NCBI GenBank assembly: GCA_022565665.1
Contig: JAIUMI010000001.1
Span: 372,001-436,000 of the forward strand
DNA from: Glycocaulis sp.
GTDB lineage: Bacteria > Pseudomonadota > Alphaproteobacteria > Caulobacterales > Maricaulaceae
DNA length: 64,000 bases
Reading direction: 5' to 3'
Of this stretch, positions 33,372 through 41,050 are shown piece by piece. Within the stretch, counting starts at the first letter, position 1; every line of letters starts with the position of its first letter. The notes beneath the pieces are model-generated. The model did not search any database. It had not been told where the DNA came from and saw only the letters and a program-made list of their open reading frames with translations. The position numbers were made by a program, and so were the translations under genes.

Positions 33372-34805
33372 CTAGAACAGCACCGTCATGGTGAAGGCGA
33401 TGGCCGCTGACAACAGGCCGGTGGCCGGCACGGTGATCACCCAGGCCGAAACAATCGTTACCACATGACCGCGGCGCACCAGATAGCGGGTCTTGCGGTT
33501 GGCGTCCTTCTCCTTGGGCTTCTTCTTCGACTTGCCGTTATTGGCGATGCCCTCGCGCAGGAAACCCACCCCGAACAGCGCGCCAATTGCCACATGGGTG
33601 GAGCTGACCGGCATGCCGAGCGTGGAGGCGATGATCACCGTGATCCCGGCTGACAGCGTGACGCAATAGGCGCGCACCCGGTTCAGCTTGGTGATCTTGG
33701 AGCCGACCGTGCGGATCAGTTTCGGTCCGAACAGGAGCAGGCCGAGCGAGATGCCGAGCGCGCCGATCAGCAATATCCAGGTGGGGAGCGGGGCCGCGCC
33801 GTCGGTTACCCCTTCGGTGATGGCCATATAGATCGCCGCCAGCGGGCCGATGGCATTGGCGACATCATTACTGCCGTGCGCGAAGGATAGCAGGCACGCC
33901 CCGCATATGACGGGGATGGTGAACAGCTCGCCCACCGAGGCCTTGCGGTTTTCCTTGCCCTCCAGCGTGCGGGCAATAAAGGGGCGCACCAGAAACCAGG
34001 ACGCCACACCAATGGCCGCGCCGGCCAGAATGGCCAGCTCCAGCGGCGTCGGCATGATGCGCGCCAGCCCTTTAAGGATGAGATAGGTGGAGAATGTGCC
34101 CGCCATGATGCCGACGAGGATCGGCACCTGGAAGCGGGCCGCTTCCAGCTTGTTCTTCCGGTCAAGAATGGTGCGGTCGATATAGAAGAGGAAACCGGCC
34201 GCGATCAGACCGCCCGTGACAGGCGATATCACCCAGCTGGCGACGATCCGTGCAATGACAGACCAGTCCGCCGCCTCGAACCCGGCAACGACGATCCCTG
34301 CGCCTAGCACCGCGCCGACAATGGAATGGGTGGTGGAGACCGGCGCGCCGAGCCAGGTCGCCAGATTGATCCAGAGCGCGGCGGCCAGAAGCGCGGACAT
34401 CATCGCATAGGCGAAGATCTGCGAGCTTGGCATCATGGCCGGATCGATGATGCCCGAGGCGACGGTGGAAACCACCTCGCCGCCTGCGATGATCGCTCCT
34501 GCGGCTTCGAAAACGGCAGCGGCGATGACGGCGGTGGTGATGGTCAGTGCGCGCGAGCCGACCGCCGGGGACATGTTGTTGGCTACGTCATTGGCGCCGA
34601 TATTGAGCGCCATATAGCCGCCGATAATGCTGGCCGCGACGAACAGCGCCCAACCGGTATGCACGCCGGAGAGCGTGCCGGCGGCCACCCCGATCATGGC
34701 GAGGAAGGTTACCGCGATACCTACCGGAACCAGCTGCCGGGAGAGACTCTGGACGCCGGTCTCCAGCCGCTGGAGCCGTTTGAGGTCCTTGTCGATCTTC
34801 GCCAT
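33372..34805 (-). CDS. pit: Inorganic phosphate transporter, PiT family
   Basis: Inner-membrane phosphate (or metal-phosphate) symporter of 477 residues with about ten helices. Both PHO4-family signature repeats are present: GANDVANNMSPAVGSRA near residue 70 and GSNDVANAIGPLAAIY near residue 315. A basic loop (KKKPKEKDANRKTR) precedes the last helix. The DUF47/PhoU-like partner often found beside pit genes is absent. Start ATG 34805 has AGGGG just ahead. A well-formed Pho box lies 105 bases upstream, so induction by PhoB under phosphate shortage is likely, which is less usual for a low-affinity Pit system. Confidence 0.95.
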   Translation of the reverse strand: MAKIDKDLKRLQRLETGVQSLSRQLVPVGIAVTFLAMIGVAAGTLSGVHTGWALFVAASIIGGYMALNIGANDVANNMSPAVGSRALTITTAVIAAAVFEAAGAIIAGGEVVSTVASGIIDPAMMPSSQIFAYAMMSALLAAALWINLATWLGAPVSTTHSIVGAVLGAGIVVAGFEAADWSVIARIVASWVISPVTGGLIAAGFLFYIDRTILDRKNKLEAARFQVPILVGIMAGTFSTYLILKGLARIMPTPLELAILAGAAIGVASWFLVRPFIARTLEGKENRKASVGELFTIPVICGACLLSFAHGSNDVANAIGPLAAIYMAITEGVTDGAAPLPTWILLIGALGISLGLLLFGPKLIRTVGSKITKLNRVRAYCVTLSAGITVIIASTLGMPVSSTHVAIGALFGVGFLREGIANNGKSKKKPKEKDANRKTRYLVRRGHVVTIVSAWVITVPATGLLSAAIAFTMTVLF

Positions 34806-34909
34806 ATTCCCCTTCCGGCCGGCTGCATGCCGGATTGACCGGATCAGACCGTATCGGGGCTTCTTCTTTACGGGCGAAGCGCCAGCGTCAAGGCCACCGC
34901 CAGATTTTT

Positions 34910-34926
34910 TGACAGAAAAGTGACAG
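34910..34926 (-). promoter_or_regulatory. Pho box (PhoB binding site) upstream of pit
   Basis: On the minus strand the site reads CTGTCACTTTTCTGTCA: two identical 6-base half-sites CTGTCA with an 11-base period, the known PhoB binding layout. It lies about 105 bases upstream of the pit start codon and in the right orientation. Match to the general PhoB consensus is from established knowledge; activity is inferred. Confidence 0.75.
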
Positions 34927-34986
34927 CGCAGGTCCGGTATCTGGTCATGTGGGTTTCAGTCCGGTAGCGAGCTTGTACGCCCGCGC

Positions 34987-35451
34987 TCACGCGGCCAGCG
35001 TGAGATGGAAGAACTGGCTGAAGGCATTTGGCCCGTAATCGGCGAACGCCTCCCCCTTCTTGAATCCACGGCGCTGATAGAGCCGTATGGCGGCCTCGAA
35101 CGCCTCGCCGCGACCGGTTTCAAGACTGAGGCGGATGACGCCGCGTGCTCGCGCTGTGGCGATGATGTGATCGAGTATGGCCGCGCCTGCCCCCCGCCCC
35201 AGAAAGTCCGGGTGGGTGCGCATGGACTTGATCTCGGCCTCACGCCCGGAGAGCATTTTCAGCGCGCCGATACTGGCGATACGATCCCCATCCCACGCGC
35301 TCCACACCGTCACGCGCGGGTCTTTGAGCCCTGTCAGATCCAGCGCGAACACGTTTTCGGGCGGCGAGGTCTCATGCATGCCTTTGAGATGCAGGGCAAG
35401 CAGGGCGCGCGTGGCATCAGATGACAGATCATCCTCTCTGATCTCGAACAT
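34987..35451 (-). CDS. GNAT family N-acetyltransferase
   Basis: Protein of 154 residues. The acetyl-CoA-binding segment MRTHPDFLGRGAGAAILDHI (the R/Q-x-x-G-x-G/A motif) is clear, followed by LSLETGRGEAFEAAIRLYQRRGF and a closing strand. It acetylates an unknown amine substrate. Start ATG 35451 is chosen because GAGGAGG lies 8 bases ahead; the frame is open much further upstream, through DNA that is the TetR promoter on the other strand. It is transcribed away from the TetR cassette, so the operator between them could affect both. Confidence 0.88.
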   Translation of the reverse strand: MFEIREDDLSSDATRALLALHLKGMHETSPPENVFALDLTGLKDPRVTVWSAWDGDRIASIGALKMLSGREAEIKSMRTHPDFLGRGAGAAILDHIIATARARGVIRLSLETGRGEAFEAAIRLYQRRGFKKGEAFADYGPNAFSQFFHLTLAA

Positions 35452-35606
35452 GGGGCTCGCCTCCTCACTCCCGCCGGACATGGACCACACCCCTGCGCGC
35501 GGCCGGAAGCCCCGGCCGCTTCCATCCCGCCTCCAGCCCGGCCTTTGCCCCTCCATGAGGCCATGCAGCCCACCCTGCGGGCAGGGTCTGACTCTTGTGC
35601 TTGTAA

Positions 35607-35628
35607 ACATACCAACCGGTTGGTATGT
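35607..35628. promoter_or_regulatory. Perfect 22-bp palindromic operator ahead of the TetR gene
   Basis: A perfect palindrome with half-site ACATACCAACC, so every base of the 22 pairs. It ends 7 bases before the TetR start codon. Position, size and perfection indicate the operator of the adjacent TetR regulator. Repressor bound here would block the ribosome-site region and promoter of the whole cassette; self-repression is the usual scheme. Confidence 0.8.
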
Positions 35629-35635
35629 GTCTCGC

Positions 35636-36274
35636 ATGAACGACACAACGCCCCGATCCAGCGCCCGCGAGCGGCTCTTGCAGTCCGCCATGACACTTAT
35701 CCGCTCGCAGGGCTTTGCCGCGACGAGCGTGGACGAGCTGTGCAAGGCGGCAGGCGTAACCAAGGGCGCCTTCTTCCACCATTTTGCGAGCAAGGAAGCG
35801 CTCGGCGTTGCCGCCGCCGATTACTGGTCGGAGACGACCTCGGCTCTCTTTGCCGAAGCGCCCTATCATGCGCCGGAAGATCCGCTGGAGCGGGTCTATG
35901 CCTATCTCGATTTCCGCGCCGAGCTGGTGGAAGGAGAGACTTACGAGTTCACCTGCCTGGCTGGCACGCTGGTGCAGGAAACCTTCGATACCAGCCCGCT
36001 TATCCGCGAGGCCTGCCACCGCTCCATTGCCGGGCATACCGCGACCATAGAGCCGTTGGTGCAAGCCGCCCTGGATGCGCGCGGTATCGGCGCCCCCTAC
36101 ACGGCCTCCAGCCTTGCCCTGCTGATCCAGACCGTTCTGCAGGGCGGCTTCATCACCTCCAAGGCGCAAGGCGGACCCGAGCCGGTGCTCGACGCAATTG
36201 CGCACCTGAGGCGCTACTTCACCTTCATTTTCGAGGGCGGCGAGACACCTGCCGCGACAAAGAGCGCAGCATGA
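35636..36274 (+). CDS. TetR family transcriptional regulator
   Basis: One-component repressor of 212 residues. The N-terminal helix-turn-helix domain is canonical: SARERLLQSAMTLIRSQGF, then TSVDELCKAAGVTKGAFFHHFASKEAL (about residues 31-57). The C-terminal ligand-binding domain contains a Cys (FTCLAGTLVQE) and a second Cys (REACHRS), so thiol or electrophile sensing is possible but unproven. Start ATG 35636 lies right behind the perfect palindrome. Its TGA overlaps the ATG of the DHFR-like gene, so it is the first gene of a seven-gene run reaching 39720 and probably controls it. Confidence 0.93.
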   Translation: MNDTTPRSSARERLLQSAMTLIRSQGFAATSVDELCKAAGVTKGAFFHHFASKEALGVAAADYWSETTSALFAEAPYHAPEDPLERVYAYLDFRAELVEGETYEFTCLAGTLVQETFDTSPLIREACHRSIAGHTATIEPLVQAALDARGIGAPYTASSLALLIQTVLQGGFITSKAQGGPEPVLDAIAHLRRYFTFIFEGGETPAATKSAA

Positions 36275-36882
36275 GAACGATCCGGATCATCGAACACATC
36301 TCGCTGGACGGGGTTATACAGGCTCCCGGTGGTCCGGAGGAGGATCCCGAAGCCGGTTTCGAGCATGGTGGCTGGGCCTTTCCGCACGCCGATCCGGCGG
36401 TCGGCGAGGCAATCGGCGCGGCACATGGCGAGCGGTTTGATCTGCTGCTCGGCCGGCGCACCTATGACATCTGGGCGGGCTACTGGCCGCACCAGACAGG
36501 GCCGATGGCGGACAGCCTCAACGCCGCGCGAAAATTCGTAGCCACGCACAGGCCCGAGAGCCTTGATTGGGGACCAGCGGAAGATCTGGGTGCGGACATG
36601 ATGGCCGGCCTTCGCCGCATAAAGGCGGCTGACGGTCCCGATTTCATCGTCTGGGGCAGTTCCACGCTGACGCCGCTGCTGATCGAGCATGGGCTGGCGG
36701 ATGAGGTGCTGCTGCTGGTCTTTCCGGTCCTGCTCGGTAAAGGCAAGCGCCTCTTCTCCGAAACAGCGGCCCCTACCGAACTCACTCTGGTCAGCACGAG
36801 AACGGCCTCGTCCGGGGTTATCATCAGTACCTACAAGCCTGCCGGACCTGCGCGAACCGGCAGTTTCTCCGAAAGCGCGTAA
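36271..36882 (+). CDS. Dihydrofolate reductase/RibD-C family protein
   Basis: Protein of 203 residues with the DHFR/RibD C-terminal fold: IRIIEHISLDGVIQAPGG, DLLLGRRTYDIWAGYWP, then DFIVWGSSTLTPLLIEHGLADE and the VFPVLLGKGKRLF segment. The family (often called YyaP/DHFR-like) are probable NAD(P)H-dependent reductases, and few have known substrates. Start ATG overlaps the TetR stop, so it is directly under the same operator. No second domain, so it is not a full RibD. Confidence 0.88.
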   Translation: MRTIRIIEHISLDGVIQAPGGPEEDPEAGFEHGGWAFPHADPAVGEAIGAAHGERFDLLLGRRTYDIWAGYWPHQTGPMADSLNAARKFVATHRPESLDWGPAEDLGADMMAGLRRIKAADGPDFIVWGSSTLTPLLIEHGLADEVLLLVFPVLLGKGKRLFSETAAPTELTLVSTRTASSGVIISTYKPAGPARTGSFSESA

Positions 36883-36915
36883 AGAAACAATCACATACAG
36901 GAAAACGAGCCACCT

Positions 36916-37323
36916 ATGGATGACATGACTACAACCCAGGCGAACCCGGAAACCACCAAGGGCGTGATCCCCTATCTCGATATGGGTGGGCGAGCGCTGG
37001 AAGCGGCGAAATTCTACGAGAAAGCCTTCGGCGCAAAGATGATCGGCCACGTGCCGGGGCAGAGCGCGGGACGTGTCGCCCACTGCCAGATCGAGATCAA
37101 TGGCGGCACGCTGATGATGACCGATCACGCCGATAACGTGCCCCCACGCGACAACATGCATCTGCAGATCGTCGCTGCGGACGCTCAAGAGCGCTGGGAC
37201 CGCGCAGTGAAAGCAGGCTGCGAGATCGTGATGCCCTTCGAAATGCAATTCTGGGGCGACCGCTGGGGAATGGTCCGCGATCCGTTTGGCGTCCAGTGGG
37301 CCTTCAACGAAGCCACGAGCTAG
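36916..37323 (+). CDS. VOC family protein (PhnB-like)
   Basis: Protein of 135 residues of the PhnB/VOC type: VIPYLDMGGRALEAAKFYEKAFGA, then MIGHVPGQSAGRVAHCQIEINGGTLMMTD and the end RWGMVRDPFGVQWAFNE. The phosphonate link in the PhnB name is not functional evidence. Start ATG 36916 is used; ATG 36925 is an alternative and neither has a strong ribosome site. Third gene of the TetR cassette. Confidence 0.87.
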   Translation: MDDMTTTQANPETTKGVIPYLDMGGRALEAAKFYEKAFGAKMIGHVPGQSAGRVAHCQIEINGGTLMMTDHADNVPPRDNMHLQIVAADAQERWDRAVKAGCEIVMPFEMQFWGDRWGMVRDPFGVQWAFNEATS

Positions 37324-37360
37324 CAGCAGATAATCAATCGAAATCGGGAGAAGAAAACCG

Positions 37361-37717
37361 ATGAGCTATTACGTACAGGGCTTTGTGCTGGCGGTGCCCA
37401 CCGCCAACAAGGAGGCCTTCATCCAGCACGCGCGCAACGCAGCGAAGGTCTTCAAGGAGCACGGTGCGCTCAGATGCGTGGAGTGCTGGGGCGATGAGGT
37501 GCCGGACGGCGAAGTGACGTCCTTCCCGATGGCGGTAAAGAAGAAGCCGGATGAAACGGTGGCCTTCGCTTGGCTGATCTGGCCATCGAAACAGGCCTTC
37601 GAGACCGGGATCGCCAAGGCGATGGAAGATCCGCGCCTGCAACAGGATACCAATCCGATGCCGTTCGATGGCAAGCGCGTGATGTATGGCGGGTTCGTGC
37701 CCGTGGTGGACGAGTAG
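37361..37717 (+). CDS. DUF1428 family protein, copy 1
   Basis: A 118-residue protein of the DUF1428 family (YbaA-like dimeric alpha-beta barrel relatives), function unknown. Conserved landmarks are MSYYVQGFVLAVPTANK, CVECWGDEVPDGEVTSFPMA, KPDETVAFAWLIWPSK, MEDPR and MPFDGKRVMYGGF. By eye it shares about 90 of 118 residues with the next gene, and the first 35 coding bases are identical. That indicates a recent tandem duplication or gene conversion. Ribosome site GGGAG precedes ATG 37361. Confidence 0.9.
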   Translation: MSYYVQGFVLAVPTANKEAFIQHARNAAKVFKEHGALRCVECWGDEVPDGEVTSFPMAVKKKPDETVAFAWLIWPSKQAFETGIAKAMEDPRLQQDTNPMPFDGKRVMYGGFVPVVDE

Positions 37718-37772
37718 CACTGCGGCCGGCAGCGCATAATTACAACACCAGCCATCAGGAAGGACAGGAGTG

Positions 37773-38129
37773 ATGAGCTATTACGTACAGGGCTTTGTGC
37801 TGGCGGTACCCACCGCCAACAAGGACGCCTTCATCAAGCATGCCCGTGAGGGAGCGAAGGTGTTCAAGGAACACGGCGTTACCAAATACGTCGAGTGCTG
37901 GGGCGATGACGTGCCGGACGGAGAGGTGACTTCGTTCCCGATGGCGGTAAAGGCCAAGCCCGACGAGACGGTGGTATTCTCCTGGATGATCTGGCCGTCG
38001 AAAGCGGTGATGGAAGCGGTCATGCCCAAGATCATGGAAGATCCGCGCCTGGAGCCAGCCAACAACCCCATGCCGTTCGACGGGAAGCGCCTGATCTATG
38101 CCGGGTTCGTACCGGTCGTGGACGAGTGA
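37773..38129 (+). CDS. DUF1428 family protein, copy 2
   Basis: Tandem paralogue of the gene 56 bases upstream, also 118 residues. Differences are clustered at residues 36-39 (VTKY for ALRC), so a Cys of copy 1 is lost, and at 78-86, while the N-terminal 17 residues are identical. ATG 37773 is favoured over GTG 37770 because AGGACAGGAG leads to it. Function unknown; both copies are in the TetR cassette. Confidence 0.9.
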   Translation: MSYYVQGFVLAVPTANKDAFIKHAREGAKVFKEHGVTKYVECWGDDVPDGEVTSFPMAVKAKPDETVVFSWMIWPSKAVMEAVMPKIMEDPRLEPANNPMPFDGKRLIYAGFVPVVDE

Positions 38130-38155
38130 GACAGCAGAACCGACAGGAGGGCGCG

Positions 38156-38806
38156 ATGACCGTCCGGATTTCAGCCTTCAGCTGGGTACCCGAAATTGCC
38201 CGCGGCTTTGTGAAGGATTTGCGCGTGCGCTGGGCTCTTGAAGAGTGCGCCATCGCCTATGAGGAGGAGCTTATCCGTCCGCTGGGCGAGTGTCCTGACG
38301 CCTATCGTCAGTGGCAACCCTTCGGGCAGGTACCGGCCTATCGTGATGATCAGGTGGAGATGTTCGAGTCCGGCGCCATCGTCTTGCATATAGCGCGGGA
38401 TAACCCGGCACTCTCACCGCCCGACCGAAACGGGCAGGCTCGTATGGAAAGCTGGGTGTTTGCCGCGCTTAGCACGATAGAGCCACGCTTCCAGACCCTG
38501 TTCCTCATCGATGACGCGCTGGCGGCCACGCCCGAGGGCGCAGCCTTCCGCCAGCGTATGGTGGAGCTGCTGGACAAGCGTCTCAGGGAGTTCGCAAGCT
38601 GGCTTGGCGCAAGAGAATATCTGGTGGACCGCTTCACGGCTGCGGACATCATCATGGCCACCGTCCTGCGCGATATTCGCGGCCATGACTTCCTCATCCC
38701 CTACCCTGAGCTGACAGCCTATCTGGAGCGCTGTGAAGCAAGGCCCGCCTTTGCCCGCGCACTCGATGCTCAGATGATCCATTTTAGCGACCACGCGTCG
38801 GCCTGA
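38156..38806 (+). CDS. Glutathione S-transferase family protein
   Basis: GST-like protein of 216 residues. The thioredoxin-like N-terminal domain has VRWALEECAIAYEEELI, the cis-Pro region FGQVPAYRDD and the glutathione gamma-Glu contact MFESGAIVLHIA (Glu-Ser). The helical C-terminal domain has YLVDRFTAADIIMATVL with the conserved N-cap Thr-Ala-Ala-Asp. Probable role: detoxifying electrophiles by GSH conjugation. Start ATG 38156 has CAGGAGG 6 bases ahead. Sixth gene of the TetR cassette. Confidence 0.92.
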   Translation: MTVRISAFSWVPEIARGFVKDLRVRWALEECAIAYEEELIRPLGECPDAYRQWQPFGQVPAYRDDQVEMFESGAIVLHIARDNPALSPPDRNGQARMESWVFAALSTIEPRFQTLFLIDDALAATPEGAAFRQRMVELLDKRLREFASWLGAREYLVDRFTAADIIMATVLRDIRGHDFLIPYPELTAYLERCEARPAFARALDAQMIHFSDHASA

Positions 38807-38820
38807 CCCGGAGACCTAAC

Positions 38821-39720
38821 ATGCAAAAGATCATTCCCTGCCTCTGGTCCGATGGATGGGCCGAGGAGGCTGCAGAACTTTACACAAGCCTTTTCCCGGA
38901 CTCCGCCATTGGCGAGATAACCCGCTTCACACAAGAGGGGTTTGAGCATCACGGCCAGAGCGACGGCACGGTGCTGACCGTCTCGCTGAACCTCGCAGGC
39001 CAGGAATTCCTCATTCTCAATGGCGGGCCGATGTTCAAACCCAACCCGTCCATCTCCTTCTTCGTGCTGACGCCGGACGAAAAGCTGGTCGACCGGCTGT
39101 GGAAGGGATTGGGCGATGGCGGCTCGGTTATGATGCCCATGGACCGGTACCCTTGGGGCGAAAAATACGGCTGGGTCGCAGACCCGTTCGGCGTGAACTG
39201 GCAAATCATGAAGGCCCGCCCAGAGGACAGCGAACAGACCATCGTCCCCGCCCTCATGTTCACCGGCGCGATGACCGGCAAGGCCGAGGAGGCCATGAAC
39301 CGCTATGGCAGCGTGTTTGGCGGTCTGGAGACCCTCGAGATTAGCCATTACGGCAGGGAGGCAGGTGACCGGGCCGGCATGCTCAATCATGGCCGCTTCC
39401 GCATGGCCGGGCAGGCTTTCGTGGTGTTTGATTCCGGCGTGGATCAGGATTTTGGCTTCACGCCGGGCGTGTCGCTTCAGGTCATGACCGACGATCAGGC
39501 CGAAACCGACCGGATCTGGAACGCGCTGCGCCACGTGCCGGAGGCAGAACGCTGCGGCTGGTTGTGTGACCGTTATGGAATGAACTGGCAGATCATTCCA
39601 AGGGAAATGCCCGGCCTCCTGAACGGACCGGACAGAGAGGCCGCAGGGCGCGCCAGAGCGGCCATGTTCGAGATGAAGAAGATCGATATCGCAGAACTAA
39701 GGTCAGCGTATGCGGGCTAG
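38821..39720 (+). CDS. Two-domain VOC protein (3-dmu-9_3-mt type)
   Basis: Protein of 299 residues made of two tandem VOC domains of the type once named after 3-demethylubiquinone methyltransferase. Domain 1 (about 1-140) has IIPCLWSDGWAEEAAELYTSLFP and YGWVADPFGVNWQIM. Domain 2 (about 145-270) has ALMFTGAMTGKAEEAMNRYGSVF and GWLCDRYGMNWQIIP. The methyltransferase name should not be used, since no SAM-binding motif is present. Last gene of the TetR cassette; its stop is 3 bases from the convergent ferritin-like gene. Confidence 0.9.
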   Translation: MQKIIPCLWSDGWAEEAAELYTSLFPDSAIGEITRFTQEGFEHHGQSDGTVLTVSLNLAGQEFLILNGGPMFKPNPSISFFVLTPDEKLVDRLWKGLGDGGSVMMPMDRYPWGEKYGWVADPFGVNWQIMKARPEDSEQTIVPALMFTGAMTGKAEEAMNRYGSVFGGLETLEISHYGREAGDRAGMLNHGRFRMAGQAFVVFDSGVDQDFGFTPGVSLQVMTDDQAETDRIWNALRHVPEAERCGWLCDRYGMNWQIIPREMPGLLNGPDREAAGRARAAMFEMKKIDIAELRSAYAG

Positions 39721-39723
39721 CCC

Positions 39724-40809
39724 CTACTCCGCGAGCCCCGCCACCGCCTGCACATAGTCCGAGCGCGCCTTGCCCGCATCAATCTGGGCGGCGATGCGCT
39801 CATCCTCGTCCTGCAGGGTCTGCGGGTCGAGCTCGGCATAGTGCAGCACGCCCATATCCTCATAGGCCTTGCGGATGCGCGGTCCCCACAGGCCTATATC
39901 CTTCACGATCGGCACAATGCGCTGGAAGAGCATGGTGCGGTAGAGCTTCACGATGTCGGAGTTTTCCACATACTCCTTGCACTCCTTGGCCGGCAGGCCG
40001 AGCACGTCATAGAGCTCATGGCTCTGGGTCATGCGGTCACGCATGAGATAGCAGGCCTCGACGAGGAATTCCTCGCGCTCATCGCGCTCCTTCTGGGTGA
40101 GCTGGGGATAGTAGTCGCGCAAGGAGAGCCGTCCGAAGGCGACGTGGCGGGCCTCGTCCTCCATCACATAGGCGTTGACCATGCGCGCGAGCGGGTTCTG
40201 GGCCAGATCACGGATCGTGCCAAAGGCGGCGAGCGCGAGCCCCTCGATCACGACCTGCATGGCGAGATAGGTCACATCCCATCGGGAGTCTTTGAGCGCA
40301 TCATTGACCAACTCCTGCAAGGGATCGGTCATCGGATAGGCAACGCCGAACTTGCCCTGCAGCAGGCGGTAGGCCTCCACATGGCGCGCCTCGTCCATCA
40401 CTTGCGTCGCCGCATAGAATTTCGCGTCGAGATCAGGCACCGAGGAGACGATCTTGGAGGCGGACAGAAGCGCGGCCTGCTCGCCTTGCAGGAACTGGCT
40501 GATATTCCAGGCCTGCGCATGGCGGCGCAGCTCGATGCGCTCCTTCTTCGTCATCCTGTTCCAGACATCCGAACCATAGATGGCGACCGCCTCGTCCGGC
40601 ATTTCCATCGGGTTTTCCGGATCCAGCTCAAGATCCCAGTCGATGCGCTTGAGCGCATCCCACTGCATGTCCTTGCCCTTCTGGTAGAGGTGCATGAGCG
40701 TCGTGCGGCCTTCGTCGAACTTCCAGTCGAAAACGGCATCGAACTGCTGGGGCACATGCCAGTGATCATCAATGCCCGGCATGGGGTAAAGGTCGCGCAG
40801 CGCGGTCAT
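39724..40809 (-). CDS. Ferritin-like di-iron protein (possible N-oxygenase or hydroxylase)
   Basis: Protein of 361 residues with the four-helix di-iron layout. Candidate metal ligands lie in FLQGEQAALL (Glu), QVMDEARHVEAY (E-x-x-H), the helix VVIEGLALAAF (Glu) and VMEDEARHVAFG (E-x-x-H). This is the arrangement seen in ribonucleotide-reductase-like oxygenases such as AurF-type enzymes. Substrate unknown. Start ATG 40809 is followed by a conserved-looking N-terminus (YPMPGIDDHWHVPQ). A perfect 15-bp dyad lies 80 bases upstream. It is a single gene with its own promoter region. Confidence 0.82.
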   Translation of the reverse strand: MTALRDLYPMPGIDDHWHVPQQFDAVFDWKFDEGRTTLMHLYQKGKDMQWDALKRIDWDLELDPENPMEMPDEAVAIYGSDVWNRMTKKERIELRRHAQAWNISQFLQGEQAALLSASKIVSSVPDLDAKFYAATQVMDEARHVEAYRLLQGKFGVAYPMTDPLQELVNDALKDSRWDVTYLAMQVVIEGLALAAFGTIRDLAQNPLARMVNAYVMEDEARHVAFGRLSLRDYYPQLTQKERDEREEFLVEACYLMRDRMTQSHELYDVLGLPAKECKEYVENSDIVKLYRTMLFQRIVPIVKDIGLWGPRIRKAYEDMGVLHYAELDPQTLQDEDERIAAQIDAGKARSDYVQAVAGLAE

Positions 40810-40888
40810 CAGCAGGCTCTCCTCCGAAGCGGGAGCCGGTGCAGCGCGCTGGCCTCAAGCCGGGCGCTGCCCGGTCCTTCATATGCAG

Positions 40889-40903
40889 GTGAACGACGTT
40901 CAC
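40889..40903. promoter_or_regulatory. Perfect 15-bp dyad upstream of the ferritin-like gene
   Basis: GTGAACGACGTTCAC: perfect arms GTGAAC/GTTCAC around a 3-base centre, 80 bases ahead of the ferritin-like gene in the 241-base divergent gap to the TraB/GumN-like gene. The form resembles operators of TetR-type regulators of fatty-acid genes (general knowledge). Related dyads lie at 18486 and 50147. The regulator is not in the window. Confidence 0.5.
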
Positions 40904-41050
40904 TTCGATGGAAGCATGAACCCAAAGCCCCGCCCTTGTCTACCCCCTGACTAATCTGTCAGGCAAATTCGTATGACAAAGCTTTCACTGGCGGGCGACA
41001 CGGTTTGGAGAGATAGAGAAAACGCAATCCCGCCCCGGAGATACTCCCTG

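Noticed and set aside
36271-36882. True folate-pathway dihydrofolate reductase
   Set aside because: The sequence fits the RibD-C/YyaP-like branch, and its context is a stress cassette with no folate or thyA gene.
38821-39720. Ubiquinone methyltransferase
   Set aside because: The family label 3-dmu-9_3-mt is historical; the sequence shows two VOC domains and no SAM-binding motif.
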